61,136 nt of DNA, taken from positions 10,203 to 71,338 of the forward strand of contig JACRLX010000040.1 of the NCBI GenBank assembly GCA_016235165.1, given 5' to 3'. The first letter of the stretch is position 1. Each line of letters opens with the position of its first letter. Source of the DNA: Rhodocyclales bacterium. Lineage in GTDB: Bacteria; Pseudomonadota; Gammaproteobacteria; Burkholderiales; Rhodocyclaceae. Positions 1 through 10,756 of the stretch are shown piece by piece. The notes beneath the pieces were generated by a model. That model was not told where the DNA came from and made no database searches. It worked only from the letters and a program-made list of their open reading frames with translations. A program made the position numbers and the translations under genes.

Positions 1-84
1 GTCATTCCGGCGGACGCCGGAATCCAGGGCCCAACTCGGCGCCGATGCTGGATTCCGGGTCGCGCTGCGCTTGCCCGGAATGAC
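1..84. repeat. Dispersed inverted-repeat element, copy A (complete)
   Basis: Two imperfect palindromes face each other. The left half (1-27) starts GTCATTCCGG and ends CCGGAATCCAG. The right half (48-84) starts CTGGATTCCGG and ends CCGGAATGAC. The ends are therefore inverted repeats of each other, about 84 bp apart. The same architecture recurs at 482-557, 25186-25252 and 29814-29878, so this is a repeat family, probably a non-coding MITE- or REP-like element. Confidence 0.85.
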
Positions 85-120
85 GATATAGAGTCTGCCC
101 CCGGATCGAGTCGGGGGCAG

Positions 121-147
121 GCTATTCCGGCGAACGCCGGAATCCAG
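121..147. repeat. Dispersed inverted-repeat element, copy B (half element)
   Basis: A single left half (ATTCCGGCG, two bases, CGCCGGAAT, then CCAG) of the family seen at 1-84. It ends only 12 bases before the start codon of the GIY-YIG gene, so it makes up part of that gene's 5' flank. The partner half is missing. Confidence 0.8.
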
Positions 148-159
148 TACGCTACCGAC

Positions 160-447
160 ATGAAACTTCCCTGCGTCTACATCCTCGCCAGCCAAAGAAA
201 TGGCACCCTCTATGTCGGCGTGACGTCCAATCTGGTTCAACGCATCTGGCAGCACAAGAGCGATCTCGTGGAAGGATTCACCAAGAAGTACGGGGTTCAT
301 ATGTTGGTCTGGTACGAGGCGCATGAGACGATGGACTCGGCTATTGCGCGTGAGAAGACGCTCAAGGGTTGGCGTCGGGCATGGAAGCTTGATCTGATCG
401 AGGAAGCCAATCCCGCTTGGCGTGACTTGTATGGAGACATCGTCTGA
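160..447 (+). CDS. GIY-YIG nuclease superfamily protein (small, YhbQ-like)
   Basis: 95 residues. The N-terminus has the GIY-YIG core as VYILASQRNGTLYVGVT (residues 6-22), followed by an Arg in VQRIWQHK and a conserved EGFTKKYGV and AREKTLKGW region, the usual layout of single-domain GIY-YIG proteins. This fold is known from DNA endonucleases. The cellular role of these short stand-alone members is not established. Repeat halves flank the gene on both sides (121-147 and 482-557), and no ribosome binding site is obvious upstream. It stands alone on the plus strand, convergent with the exporter gene that ends at 594. Function is inferred from the domain only. Confidence 0.85.
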   Translation: MKLPCVYILASQRNGTLYVGVTSNLVQRIWQHKSDLVEGFTKKYGVHMLVWYEAHETMDSAIAREKTLKGWRRAWKLDLIEEANPAWRDLYGDIV

Positions 448-481
448 ATTGCTGCGGCAGACAGCATTCCAGCGAATGGGC

Positions 482-557
482 GTCACCCCGGACTCCGATC
501 CGGGGTCCAGAAGGTTTGTCCTCGCCCCAGCTGGATTCCGGCATTCGCCGGAATGAC
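482..557. repeat. Dispersed inverted-repeat element, copy C (complete)
   Basis: The left half (482-510, with CCCCGG/CCGGGG arms) and the right half (531-557, CTGGATTCCGGC to GCCGGAATGAC) are arranged as inverted halves like copy A. It lies between the GIY-YIG stop and the 3' end of the HlyB-like gene and may act as a hairpin at this convergent junction. Confidence 0.85.
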
Positions 558-593
558 GGCAAGGACAGTGGTTTTCGTAGCTCGCCATAGTCG

Positions 594-2795
<2,202 letters not shown>

Positions 2796-3095
2796 GGGAA
2801 CACCTGCCGCAGCAAGCACCCGTGCGCCGACCTAGCATGGAATGAACGTCACTTTTCAATCCCTCCCCGGATTCTTGGATTCGGTTCACAACGCAAGCTG
2901 TCGGCATTCTCAATCGCAAGACAGCAACCCAAATGAATACCAGAAAGGTAGCAGTTCCGGCGAAACTTCGCACCTGTCAGAAATGACAGGTTTTTGCCAA
3001 AAAATGAAGATATTTGCCTTGCCCGGACGTAAGCGCCCAGGACCAAGGCTCGAGTCAGCCCAACAAGATTACGCTGTCGACGCCGGGAACTGCTG
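2796..3095. other. 300-bp intergenic region upstream of the exporter gene
   Basis: No credible gene. It is visibly richer in A+T than its neighbours. It must hold the promoter of the minus-strand exporter and the 3' end of the yej operon. The only clear structure is the hairpin at 2972-2995. Confidence 0.6.
2972..2995 (+). terminator. Perfect hairpin with T-tract, or operator palindrome
   Basis: ACCTGTCA (2972-2979), loop GAAA, TGACAGGT (2984-2991), then TTTT. Stem and T-run would make a plus-strand intrinsic terminator, but no plus-strand gene precedes it. Its position 5' of the minus-strand exporter also fits an operator for a dimeric regulator. Structure is certain, role is not. Confidence 0.5.
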
Positions 3096-5081
3096 CTACA
3101 CCTTGAAGCAGCGCACCATCTGCGTCGCACCGACGCGGGTTTCGCCGGGGTAGTCGCGTTTGCATTCCGCGCCGGCAAGCGGGCAGCGCGGATGGAAATG
3201 GCAGCCGGCCGGCGGATTGGCCGGTGACGGCATGTCGCCGGCCAGCTTCGCCGCATCGCCGCGCACGCCATCGACGCGCGGCACGGCCGCCAGCAGCGCC
3301 TGAGTGTAGGGGTGGCGCGGCGAGCGCAGCACCTCCTCCGCGCTGCCGTACTCGACCACGCGGCCTAGGTACATCACCGCCACGTCGCGGGCCAAGTAAT
3401 CCACCACGGCGATGTTGTGGGTGATGAACAGGTAGGCCAGTTGCAGCTCGCGCTGCAGATCGGCGAGCAGGTTGAGGATCTGTGCCTGCACCGAGACATC
3501 CAGCGCCGAGGTCGGCTCATCGCAGATCAGCACCTTGGGCTTCACCGCCAGGGCGCGGGCGATGGCGATGCGCTGGCGCTGACCGCCGGAGAACTCGTGC
3601 GGATAGCGATTGGCCATCTCGGCACGCAGGCCGACTTTTTCCAGCAGCTCGGCGACGCGCCGTGAAGTATCTCCACCCACCGTGCCCAGCGCGCGCATGC
3701 CCTCGGCGATGATCTCGCCGACGCGCAGGCGCGGATTGAGGGAAGCGAAGGGATCCTGGAATACCATCTGCATCTTGGCGCGCAGCGGCCGCAGCTCGGC
3801 AGCCGAGCGCGTGCTGATCTCCAGGCCGTCGAGCTGCACGCGGCCGGCCGTGGGCCGGATCAGTTGCAGCATGGCCTTGCCGGCGGTGGTCTTGCCGCAG
3901 CCGGACTCGCCGACCAGGGCCAGGGTGCGCCCGGGCATCAGCTGCAGCGACACGCCATCGACGGCGCGCACCGCACCCACCGCGCGCTGCAGGATGCCGC
4001 GGCGGATCGGGAAATGCACCTTGAGGTCCTCGACCGCCAGCAGGGGCTTGTCCGCGCCGCAAATCGCCGTGTCACCAGCGCCGACTCCCGCGGCAACCGC
4101 GGGCGCGGCATCGGCCAGGACGCAGCGCACGCGCTGGCCGTCGGCAAGTTCGCGCCAAGGCGGCGGCGCCGTGCGGCACTGCTCCGTCGCCTCGCCGCAG
4201 CGCTCGACGAAGCGGCAACCGGCGTACAGCGTATCGGCCGGCGGCACGCTGCCGGGAATGGTGGCCAGCGCCCCGCCACGCCGTTCGGCATCGGGCAGCG
4301 CGGCGAACAGCCGCACCGAGTAGGGATGCGCCGGACGGGCGAAGAAGGCCGCACGCGGCGCCTCCTCGACCAACTGGCCGGCATACATGACGCCGATGCG
4401 GTCGGCCATGCGCGCCACCACGCCGAGGTCATGGGTGATCAGCAGCAGCGCCATGTCTTGCGTGCGCCGCAACTCATCGAGTAAGTCCAGCACCTGGGCC
4501 TGGATGGTGACGTCGAGCGCCGTGGTCGGCTCGTCGGCGATCAGCAATCGCGGCGCGCCGGCCAGGGCAATGGCGATCATCACGCGCTGGCGCAGACCGC
4601 CGGAAAGCTGAAAGGGAAACTCGTCCAGCCGCCGTTTGGCGTCAGGGATACCGACCTGGTCGAGCAATTGTTCGGCACGCTCGCGCGCCTGCTCGCCGCG
4701 CAAGGCGGAATGCAGTTCCAGCGCCTCGACGATCTGGCGGCCGACGCTGAGCACCGGGTTGAGACTGGTCGCCGGCTCCTGGAAGATCATGCCGAGCTGG
4801 CCGCCGCGATACTCGCGCATGCTGGCCTCGGGCAGGGCCAGCAGCTCGCGGCCGGCGAAGCTGACCGTGCCGTCGGCGGCGCGCGCGCCGGGCGGCAGCA
4901 GGCGCATCAGGCCCAGCGCGGTCATCGACTTGCCGCAACCGGATTCGCCGAGCAGCGCATAGCATTCGCCGGCGGCGATGTCGAAGGAAATGCCGTCCAC
5001 CGGGCGGACCACGCCGGAGCCGCGCAGGGAGCCGCTTTGCGGGATGTGGATGGCGAGGTCGCGGACCTGGAGCAGGCTCAT
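3096..5081 (-). CDS. yejF: Dual-ATPase subunit of a peptide ABC importer (YejF-like)
   Basis: 661 residues with two complete ABC modules in one chain. Walker A motifs are GESGCGKS (45-52) and GESGCGKT (about 391-398), and each module has [12 protein letters not shown] and DEPT motifs. Each ends in the HPY oligopeptide-type tail, and the first has the Cys-rich segment seen in OppD/OppF-type proteins. The start at 5081 forms an ATGA overlap with the upstream gene. An ATG at 5096 is possible but less likely. It powers the YejB-YejE permease encoded upstream. The interdomain linker (about residues 331-340) is encoded by a copy of a dispersed 30-bp repeat, giving GVGAGDTAI. Confidence 0.92.
   Translation of the reverse strand: MSLLQVRDLAIHIPQSGSLRGSGVVRPVDGISFDIAAGECYALLGESGCGKSMTALGLMRLLPPGARAADGTVSFAGRELLALPEASMREYRGGQLGMIFQEPATSLNPVLSVGRQIVEALELHSALRGEQARERAEQLLDQVGIPDAKRRLDEFPFQLSGGLRQRVMIAIALAGAPRLLIADEPTTALDVTIQAQVLDLLDELRRTQDMALLLITHDLGVVARMADRIGVMYAGQLVEEAPRAAFFARPAHPYSVRLFAALPDAERRGGALATIPGSVPPADTLYAGCRFVERCGEATEQCRTAPPPWRELADGQRVRCVLADAAPAVAAGVGAGDTAICGADKPLLAVEDLKVHFPIRRGILQRAVGAVRAVDGVSLQLMPGRTLALVGESGCGKTTAGKAMLQLIRPTAGRVQLDGLEISTRSAAELRPLRAKMQMVFQDPFASLNPRLRVGEIIAEGMRALGTVGGDTSRRVAELLEKVGLRAEMANRYPHEFSGGQRQRIAIARALAVKPKVLICDEPTSALDVSVQAQILNLLADLQRELQLAYLFITHNIAVVDYLARDVAVMYLGRVVEYGSAEEVLRSPRHPYTQALLAAVPRVDGVRGDAAKLAGDMPSPANPPAGCHFHPRCPLAGAECKRDYPGETRVGATQMVRCFKV
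4061..4088 (-). repeat. Dispersed about-30-bp repeat (family 2), in-frame copy in yejF
   Basis: Reads, on the gene strand, GTCGGCGCTGGTGACACGG plus GCGATTTG. It matches the family consensus seen at 9838, 21373, 27659, 40447 and 56680. It is read in-frame as GVGAGDTAI in the linker between the two ATPase modules. Confidence 0.8.
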
Positions 5082-6565
5082 CGCAGAACTTCCCAAAACC
5101 CGCCCTTGGCCGGACCGGCCCGCCGCAACCGCCCGGATTCTCGCAGGCGGCGAATGGCTCGCTCAACCGCACTTTGTGACCTGCCCAGGACTGCCGCCAA
5201 TTCGGGAATGGAAAGTCCTGGTTGCGCCCGCAACAGCCGCAGAATTTCGTCGGGCGTTTTCCCCGGCGTTTTCCCCGGCGTTTTCCCCGGCGTTTTCCCC
5301 GGCGTTTTCCCCGGCGTTTTCCCCGGCGTTTTCTCCGGCGTTTTCTCCGACGTCTTCTCCGACGTCTTCTCCGACGTTTTCTCCGACGTTTTCTCCGGCA
5401 ACGCGAAGCTCATCACCACCGCCCCGGCAGGCACCGACAGCCGCGGCGGTTCATGCCCGGCATCCTGCATCAGACGGGCAATCTTCAGCGTGCCGCGCCC
5501 CCATGTCTCGATGATGCCACGCAGGTAAAAGACGCGGGCGATCATCGGGTTCCATGGGCGCGATTCATGCTCGCGGAACAAGGCTTCCGGCGTCAGGCCG
5601 AAATGCAGTTCGCCGGGGGAAATGATTTCCAGGCGATCATCATATAGCGCGACCCCGACCGCGCCACCGCCATTGGCATAATCACGATGGACGAAGGCAT
5701 TCGCCAGAGCCTCGCGCAAGGCCTCCACTGGCAGGAGCGGCGTGTCTTCACGCTCCATGCGGCCGGGGATGACGCGCCCTGCCACCGGCAGCGACTCGAT
5801 CAGGAAACGTTCGGCCCGACGCATCAGGGCAAAGGCGTTGCCACGGAACTGGCGGTTATCGAGAAACTCGTCGCGCGTCACGCCCCGGAAGCGGGCCACC
5901 TTGAGCAGGAGCTGGGGAAAGTCCGGCGCTTGTTCTTCCTCCTTGCAGAACAGCACCACGGCGGCTCGCGTCAGGCGATCCTTATCCGTCAGCAGGCCAA
6001 GCCCCCGCAGCATCTCCAGCGGATCGCGAGTGCCGGGATCGTCGATCCGGCCGCGACGTATCGCTTCCTCCAGCGTCAGGGCCAGCTCGCGCACATCCAA
6101 CCGTGCGATGTTCCAGCCATCCACCGGCTGATTCTCCCAACGCTCCACCGCGTGCGTTTCCTCCAAAAGGAGGCGCTGATAGTTCCCACGCGGCATGACC
6201 CGCGTCGTGTTGAGCACACGCTCGTAAGCCACGCCACGAAAAGCCACCGGCGCACGCGCCGAACGCTCGACGTTGACCAGCAGCAGTTCCTGTCCGGCGG
6301 GTAGTTCCACGCGCTGGACGGAAGGAAACATCGGCGGCTCGAATCCCTGGAAGTCCTGGGCGAGTTCCTCCAGCGTACGGTCGGAAACCGTCTGCCCCAG
6401 CAACTTTCCCGCCGGTGTCACGCCGAACAGCAAACGCCCGCCCGAGCCATTGCCGAAGGCGCACAGCGTTCGGCAGGCCCGCTCGCGCTCGGCCGTCGAT
6501 TTCTTGAATTCCAGGCGATTCGACTCGCCTTGCGCGACCAGCTTTCGCAGCGCCTGGAGCTTCAT
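5078..6565 (-). CDS. AlbA_2/HATPase-type ATP-binding regulator with C-terminal winged helix
   Basis: 495 residues. ATG at 6565 overlaps the yejE stop as ATGA, which fixes the start. The N-terminus (GESNRLEFKKS, residues about 13-23) is the AlbA_2-like domain of COG2865 proteins. A GHKL-like region (HRDYANGG, then DDRLEIISPG) follows. Residues 391-438 are twelve tetrapeptide repeats (EKTS x4, EKTP x2, GKTP x6). The last 55 residues are a winged helix-turn-helix (LSIPELAAVLGRSQSAVERAI). Family members are usually called putative transcriptional regulators and their ligand is unknown. Its position between permease and ATPase genes of one transporter, coupled at both ends, suggests co-expression with that transporter. 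Whether it regulates it is inference. Confidence 0.85.
   Translation of the reverse strand: MKLQALRKLVAQGESNRLEFKKSTAERERACRTLCAFGNGSGGRLLFGVTPAGKLLGQTVSDRTLEELAQDFQGFEPPMFPSVQRVELPAGQELLLVNVERSARAPVAFRGVAYERVLNTTRVMPRGNYQRLLLEETHAVERWENQPVDGWNIARLDVRELALTLEEAIRRGRIDDPGTRDPLEMLRGLGLLTDKDRLTRAAVVLFCKEEEQAPDFPQLLLKVARFRGVTRDEFLDNRQFRGNAFALMRRAERFLIESLPVAGRVIPGRMEREDTPLLPVEALREALANAFVHRDYANGGGAVGVALYDDRLEIISPGELHFGLTPEALFREHESRPWNPMIARVFYLRGIIETWGRGTLKIARLMQDAGHEPPRLSVPAGAVVMSFALPEKTSEKTSEKTSEKTSEKTPEKTPGKTPGKTPGKTPGKTPGKTPGKTPDEILRLLRAQPGLSIPELAAVLGRSQSAVERAIRRLRESGRLRRAGPAKGGFWEVLR
5252..5395 (-). repeat. 12-bp minisatellite, twelve tandem units, in coding sequence
   Basis: Twelve consecutive 12-bp units. 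On the plus strand the commonest reads CGGCGTTTTCCC and the variants carry CTC or GAC/GTC changes. Each unit adds four residues (GKTP, EKTP or EKTS) to the linker of the AlbA-type protein. The unit is a multiple of three, so gain or loss of copies keeps the frame. Confidence 0.95.
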
Positions 6566-7908
6566 TTCGCCAGCCTCGGATCGAAGGCGTCGCGCACCGC
6601 GTCGGCGAACAGGTTGGCGGCCAGCACCAGCGCGAACATGAAGGCGAAGGCGGCCGCCAGCGACCACCAGACCATGGGCTCGCGCGCCAGCTCCATGCGC
6701 GCGGTGTTGATCATGGTGCCGAAGGAGATGGTGCTCGGATCGACGCCGACGCCAACGTAAGACAGCACGGCCTCGGCCAGCACCAGGCCGGAGAAATCCA
6801 TCACCAGCGCGATCAGCACGATATGCATCAGGTTGGGCAGGATGTGGCGGCCCATGATCGCGAAACGGCCGACGCCGAAGGCCTGCGCCGCCTGGACGAA
6901 TTCGAGCTCGCGCAGCTTCAGCGTCTCGCCGCGCAAGAGGCGCGCCACGCCGGTCCAACTGGTCATGCCGAGGATCAGGCACAGCGCCAGCAGGCGCGCA
7001 TCGGCGCGTTCGGCCGAGCTGGCGAACCACTGCGGATGGGTGTCGATGATCACCTGCATCATCAGCACCGCGGCGGCGATCAGCAGCACGCCGGGGATCG
7101 AGGAGAGAGTGGTGTAAAGGTACTGGATCAGGTCATCGACCCAGCCGCCGACGTAGCCGGCAAGTATGCCCAGCAGCACCGCCAGCGGCAGCATCACCAG
7201 CGTGGTCAGGGTGCCGATCAAGAGGCCCGTGCGTATGCTCTTGAGCGACAGGTAGAGCACGTCCTGGCCGACCTTGTCGGTGCCGAAGACATGGTAGCCG
7301 CCGGCCAGCCCCGTCATCGCGCCGCCCAGCAGCAGGATGGGCAGCAGGGTGTACAGCACGGCATCGATGGCGATGCCGTCCGGCCGGCGCAGCCGGTGCA
7401 GCAGCACGCGCAGCAGCCACCAGAGCGCGAGGCCGACGGCGGTACCGAGCAACACGCGCTTGATGATGTCGCCGCCATGGGCGTCGAGATCCTGGCCCAG
7501 GTGCGCGCCGCCGTGCTTGAGGCGGGGAAAATCGCGCTGCGTGCCGTCGGTGCTGGTTTCCTTGGCGTAAAGGTGGGTCGCCAGCGGCGCCGAATAGGTT
7601 TTCTCCGGCCGGGTACGCAGGCCGACCAGCAGGGCATCGAGCGCGGAGTTTAGTTCTACGGCATAACGCACCGGCTCGCCCGGCTTGCCTTCCAGCCTGA
7701 CCCGGTAATGCAGGGTATCGAGCAGGCCGATGACGACGAACACCGCCAGCACCGTCGCCGCCGCCATCGCCACGCCGTCCCGCAGCACCCGGCCCCAGGC
7801 CGCGCGCAGGTTGTCCTCGCGTCGCGCCCAGAGCACCAACCCGATGATTGCCGCAATCAGCACGAAGAGCAGCGCATCCGACCAGAGGACGACGACCTGG
7901 AAACTCAT
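6562..7908 (-). CDS. yejE: Peptide ABC importer permease (YejE-like)
   Basis: 448 residues. Hydrophobic helices near the N-terminus are followed by a long extracytoplasmic segment (about 75-150) and a five-to-six-helix BPD_transp_1 domain. The cytoplasmic EAA loop is visible as EFVQAAQAFGVGRFAIMGRH. It forms the membrane channel with YejB for peptide uptake powered by YejF. It overlaps yejB by ATGA at its start and the AlbA-type gene by ATGA at its end. No periplasmic binding protein is encoded nearby, so the substrate cannot be read from context. Confidence 0.92.
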   Translation of the reverse strand: MSFQVVVLWSDALLFVLIAAIIGLVLWARREDNLRAAWGRVLRDGVAMAAATVLAVFVVIGLLDTLHYRVRLEGKPGEPVRYAVELNSALDALLVGLRTRPEKTYSAPLATHLYAKETSTDGTQRDFPRLKHGGAHLGQDLDAHGGDIIKRVLLGTAVGLALWWLLRVLLHRLRRPDGIAIDAVLYTLLPILLLGGAMTGLAGGYHVFGTDKVGQDVLYLSLKSIRTGLLIGTLTTLVMLPLAVLLGILAGYVGGWVDDLIQYLYTTLSSIPGVLLIAAAVLMMQVIIDTHPQWFASSAERADARLLALCLILGMTSWTGVARLLRGETLKLRELEFVQAAQAFGVGRFAIMGRHILPNLMHIVLIALVMDFSGLVLAEAVLSYVGVGVDPSTISFGTMINTARMELAREPMVWWSLAAAFAFMFALVLAANLFADAVRDAFDPRLAK

Positions 7909-8882
7909 TGCAGTCGTACCCTGGGATCGGCGATGGTGTAGGAAATGTCGGTCGCCAAGAGGCCGACGATGTAGAGCACCGAGCCGATGAAGACCATCGA
8001 GCGCACCACGGCGAAGTCCTGGGCGTTGATGGCGTCGATGGTGTAGCTACCCAGGCCCGGGATGCCGAAGAAGGACTCGGTCAGCAGGCTGCCCATGAAC
8101 AGCGTCGGGATCACCACCACCACGCCGGTGAGGATGGGGATCAGGGCATTGCGCAGCACGTGGCGGAACAGCACCACGCGCTCGGGCAGGCCCTTGGCGC
8201 GCGCCGTGCGCACGTAGTCGCGGGTGATCTCTTCGAGGAAGATGGTGCGGTACCAGCGCACTGACGAGCCTACGCCAGACACCACGTTAATAACCACCGG
8301 CAAGATGAGGAACTTGGTGGCGTCGAGGCCCGCGCCATAGCCGGAGATCGGCACCAGGTGCCAGACATTGGACACCAGCCACTGGCCACCGATGATGTAG
8401 AACAGTCCTGAAATGGACATCATCGCCACGCACAGCACCACGCCGGCGAAATCCAGCGCCGTGGCGCGAAAGAAGACCAGCAGCAGGGCAAAGGAAATCG
8501 CCACGAAGAGGCCGAGGATGAAGGTCGGCACGGCGATGGCGAGGCTGGGGCCCATGCGCGAGGTGATCTCGCGGGCGATGTCGCGGCCGTCGTCGGCGCG
8601 GCCGAAGTCGCCGACGAACATGCGCACCGACTTGCTGAACAGGATGGTGTCGGTCACCGCGGCGCTGCCCGCGGCCCTGGCATTCCACAGCAGCGGCTTG
8701 TCATAGCCACGCTCGGCCTTCCACTTCTCGATCGCCTCGGGCGTCACGCGCTTGACGCCGAGCTGCATGCGCGCCATGTCGTCGGGCGTATTGACGACGA
8801 AGAACAGGGCGAAGGTGAGCAGGTTCACCCCGATCAGGATCGGGATCGCATACAGCAGGCGGCGGACGATGTAGGCGAGCAT
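7905..8882 (-). CDS. yejB: Peptide ABC importer permease (YejB-like)
   Basis: 325 residues, OppB/DppB type. The N-terminus MLAYIVRRLLYAIPILIGVN is the classical first helix. A long periplasmic insertion follows and then the conserved permease core with an EAA-like loop (DYVRTARAKGLPERVVLFRH). YejB homologues have this extended N-terminal periplasmic segment, which DppB lacks. It starts 9 bp after the upstream gene and is coupled to yejE by an ATGA overlap. Confidence 0.92.
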   Translation of the reverse strand: MLAYIVRRLLYAIPILIGVNLLTFALFFVVNTPDDMARMQLGVKRVTPEAIEKWKAERGYDKPLLWNARAAGSAAVTDTILFSKSVRMFVGDFGRADDGRDIAREITSRMGPSLAIAVPTFILGLFVAISFALLLVFFRATALDFAGVVLCVAMMSISGLFYIIGGQWLVSNVWHLVPISGYGAGLDATKFLILPVVINVVSGVGSSVRWYRTIFLEEITRDYVRTARAKGLPERVVLFRHVLRNALIPILTGVVVVIPTLFMGSLLTESFFGIPGLGSYTIDAINAQDFAVVRSMVFIGSVLYIVGLLATDISYTIADPRVRLQ

Positions 8883-8891
8883 CGCTGCGGA

Positions 8892-9974
8892 TTATCGCCC
8901 CGCCGGAGCCGATCCGGGCAGCTCGCGGCCGAGCAGCATGGCGAGGAAATCGCCGCGCATGGCCGGCGTGAACTCATGGCGGCTGACGAACTCGGTCGCC
9001 GCACCGGGCCCGGCCCATTGCAAGCCCCAGATCGGCGCGATGCGGGTCGGCAGCATGGCGTAGCGCGCATCGCCGACGAAGCCGGGCTGGCGCCCGTCCT
9101 CCACGGCGAAGCCGTCGGAAAAGGCGCGGAAGCGCTCGATGTCGGCCAGCCGCCGCGCCTCGCCGGCGGCGATGCGACGCGCCGCCTCAGGCGCCAGCAG
9201 CGGCATCGCTTCGCCCGGGTAGTGGCGCAGCGTCAGCCCAAGGTGAAAGGCATCGGCCTGCACCACCCGTCCGTCATGGACATACAGCCCGCGCCAGAGC
9301 AGCAGATTGGCCAGCGTCGGCTTGACCGAAAGCTGCGCCGGCTGGTGGCCGCGCGTCCGTGCCAGTTCGCGCAGCGCCCCTTCGGCACGCTGCTGCTGGA
9401 AGGCGCTGAAACCCAAGTAGGCGGTGGCAAGCACCAAGCCGATCGCCACGGCGCGCGAATCGGCGCGCCGCAGGAAGAGCCACAGCGGCACGGCCAGCAG
9501 CAGCGTGAAGACGGGATCGAACACGGCGACCAGGTTCCACGCCGCCGGCTCGCGCGAGAACGGCAGCCAGAGGTGGGTGCCGTAGCTGGTGCAGGCATCG
9601 AGCAACGGGTGGGCGAAGTAGCCGAGCAGGCAGGAGGCATACAAGAGGCCGAAGCCGAGCCGGCGGCGCAACCATGGCCACAGCAGGCCGGCGACGACCA
9701 GGGCGCCGAGTGGCGCGAACAGCAGCGCGTGGGTGAAGTGGCGGTGGTAGTCGAGCACCAGCAGTGCATCCTCGCCGCTCTGGATGAAGGCGTCGATGTC
9801 GGGCGCAAGGCCGGCGATGGCGCCCGCGAGGGCCGCAGATCGCCGTGTCGTGAGCGCCGACTCTTGCGCCGTTTTCGGTGCCGCATCCGGTGCCAATTCG
9901 CGCGCCTGTCGGCGCAGCGCGGCAGCGCCGGCGGCAAAGCTCGCGCCCATCACGGCATGGGTCAGTGGGTCCAT
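8892..9974 (-). CDS. YdjM-like inner-membrane metal-dependent hydrolase family protein
   Basis: 360 residues. It begins MDPLTHAVMGASFA and carries the histidine/aspartate pattern of this family (DPLTH, APDID, YHRHFTHAL, HPLLD), which is thought to bind metal, with several membrane helices in between. Residues 190-360 form a less conserved soluble tail. E. coli YdjM is LexA-regulated and its biochemical role is unknown. It sits 9 bp from each neighbour in the yej operon. A copy of the family-2 repeat lies in-frame near residue 40, between the first histidine motif and the next helix. Confidence 0.8.
   Translation of the reverse strand: MDPLTHAVMGASFAAGAAALRRQARELAPDAAPKTAQESALTTRRSAALAGAIAGLAPDIDAFIQSGEDALLVLDYHRHFTHALLFAPLGALVVAGLLWPWLRRRLGFGLLYASCLLGYFAHPLLDACTSYGTHLWLPFSREPAAWNLVAVFDPVFTLLLAVPLWLFLRRADSRAVAIGLVLATAYLGFSAFQQQRAEGALRELARTRGHQPAQLSVKPTLANLLLWRGLYVHDGRVVQADAFHLGLTLRHYPGEAMPLLAPEAARRIAAGEARRLADIERFRAFSDGFAVEDGRQPGFVGDARYAMLPTRIAPIWGLQWAGPGAATEFVSRHEFTPAMRGDFLAMLLGRELPGSAPAGR
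9838..9863 (-). repeat. Dispersed about-30-bp repeat (family 2), in-frame copy in the ydjM-like gene
   Basis: On the gene strand the core GAGTCGGCGCTC is followed by ACGACACGGCGATCT. It differs from consensus mainly in the loop. It is translated in a different frame from the yejF copy (ESALTTRRS). Confidence 0.65.
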
Positions 9975-9983
9975 GCGGGAATC

Positions 9984-10679
9984 TTAGCTGGAACCGGCGG
10001 GCGGCTTGGCGCGCAGCTTCGCCAGCCTTTCCTTCTGCCGCGCGATGAAAGCTTCGTTGCGCGGCCAGGCGCCGCTGCGAATGCGCGTGGCGACGGCACC
10101 CGCCGCGGCGCTGCCGAGCGCGAACAGCAGCAGCGGCAAGAGGATGGGCGCGAGGCTGGCGAGCAGCAGCCAATCCGCCGCGCGCACCAGCGTTGCCAGA
10201 CGCGGCGGCCCGCCGGCGGCGAATTGCAGCGTGCGCGCCGCCATCACCGCCAGCATGCCGTCGCAGGCCAGGGCGCCGATGCCGAAGGGAATGCGGCAGG
10301 AAAGGTCGGTCAGCCTGCCCGAGATGCCGATGAAGGCCAGGGAAACGCTGCCGCCGCAGTCCCGACCGCCGCCGCCGAAGGCCACCCAGTTGCCGATCAC
10401 GGCCAGCCCGCCCAAGGCAAGGATGCCGAACAGGCGCGCGGCCAGCGGCGACTGCGGCCCGGCGATCAGCGCCAGCCCGGCGCCGCCAAAGCAGCCGCCG
10501 GCGGCGACCCCCAGCATGGCGGGACCATTGATGCCCTCATCCCGCAAGGGGCCAATGCCGAAGGCTGCCAGCGCAATCAAGGCACCACAGGCGATCAGCA
10601 GCAGGCCCAGGACATGCGCTGCGGTGGGAGAAAGCGGCTTCGATTCGGCCATGGTCGGGCGATTATGCGCCACCGACAT
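9984..10679 (-). CDS. Hypothetical membrane protein
   Basis: 231 residues, not recognised as a named family. The sequence shows about five hydrophobic helices (roughly 20-45, 50-75, 82-100, 125-150, 165-195) rich in Gly, Ala and Leu, two cysteines in the middle (DCGG, LSCR) and a basic C-terminal tail (RQKERLAKLRAKPP). An alternative start at 10652 (MAESKPLSP) would remove nine residues. It is the first gene of the yej operon and ends 9 bp before the YdjM-like gene. Confidence 0.7.
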   Translation of the reverse strand: MSVAHNRPTMAESKPLSPTAAHVLGLLLIACGALIALAAFGIGPLRDEGINGPAMLGVAAGGCFGGAGLALIAGPQSPLAARLFGILALGGLAVIGNWVAFGGGGRDCGGSVSLAFIGISGRLTDLSCRIPFGIGALACDGMLAVMAARTLQFAAGGPPRLATLVRAADWLLLASLAPILLPLLLFALGSAAAGAVATRIRSGAWPRNEAFIARQKERLAKLRAKPPAGSS

Positions 10680-10756
10680 CCCGACCGCGGCAATGGCTTT
10701 CCCGCCGCAGCCAACCTACAATGTGAGGCGGAGGGGGACTGGACTTGGGGAGGCCG

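Noticed and set aside
5252-5395. CRISPR-like tandem array
   Set aside because: Units are contiguous with no spacers and lie inside a coding frame, so it is a coding minisatellite.
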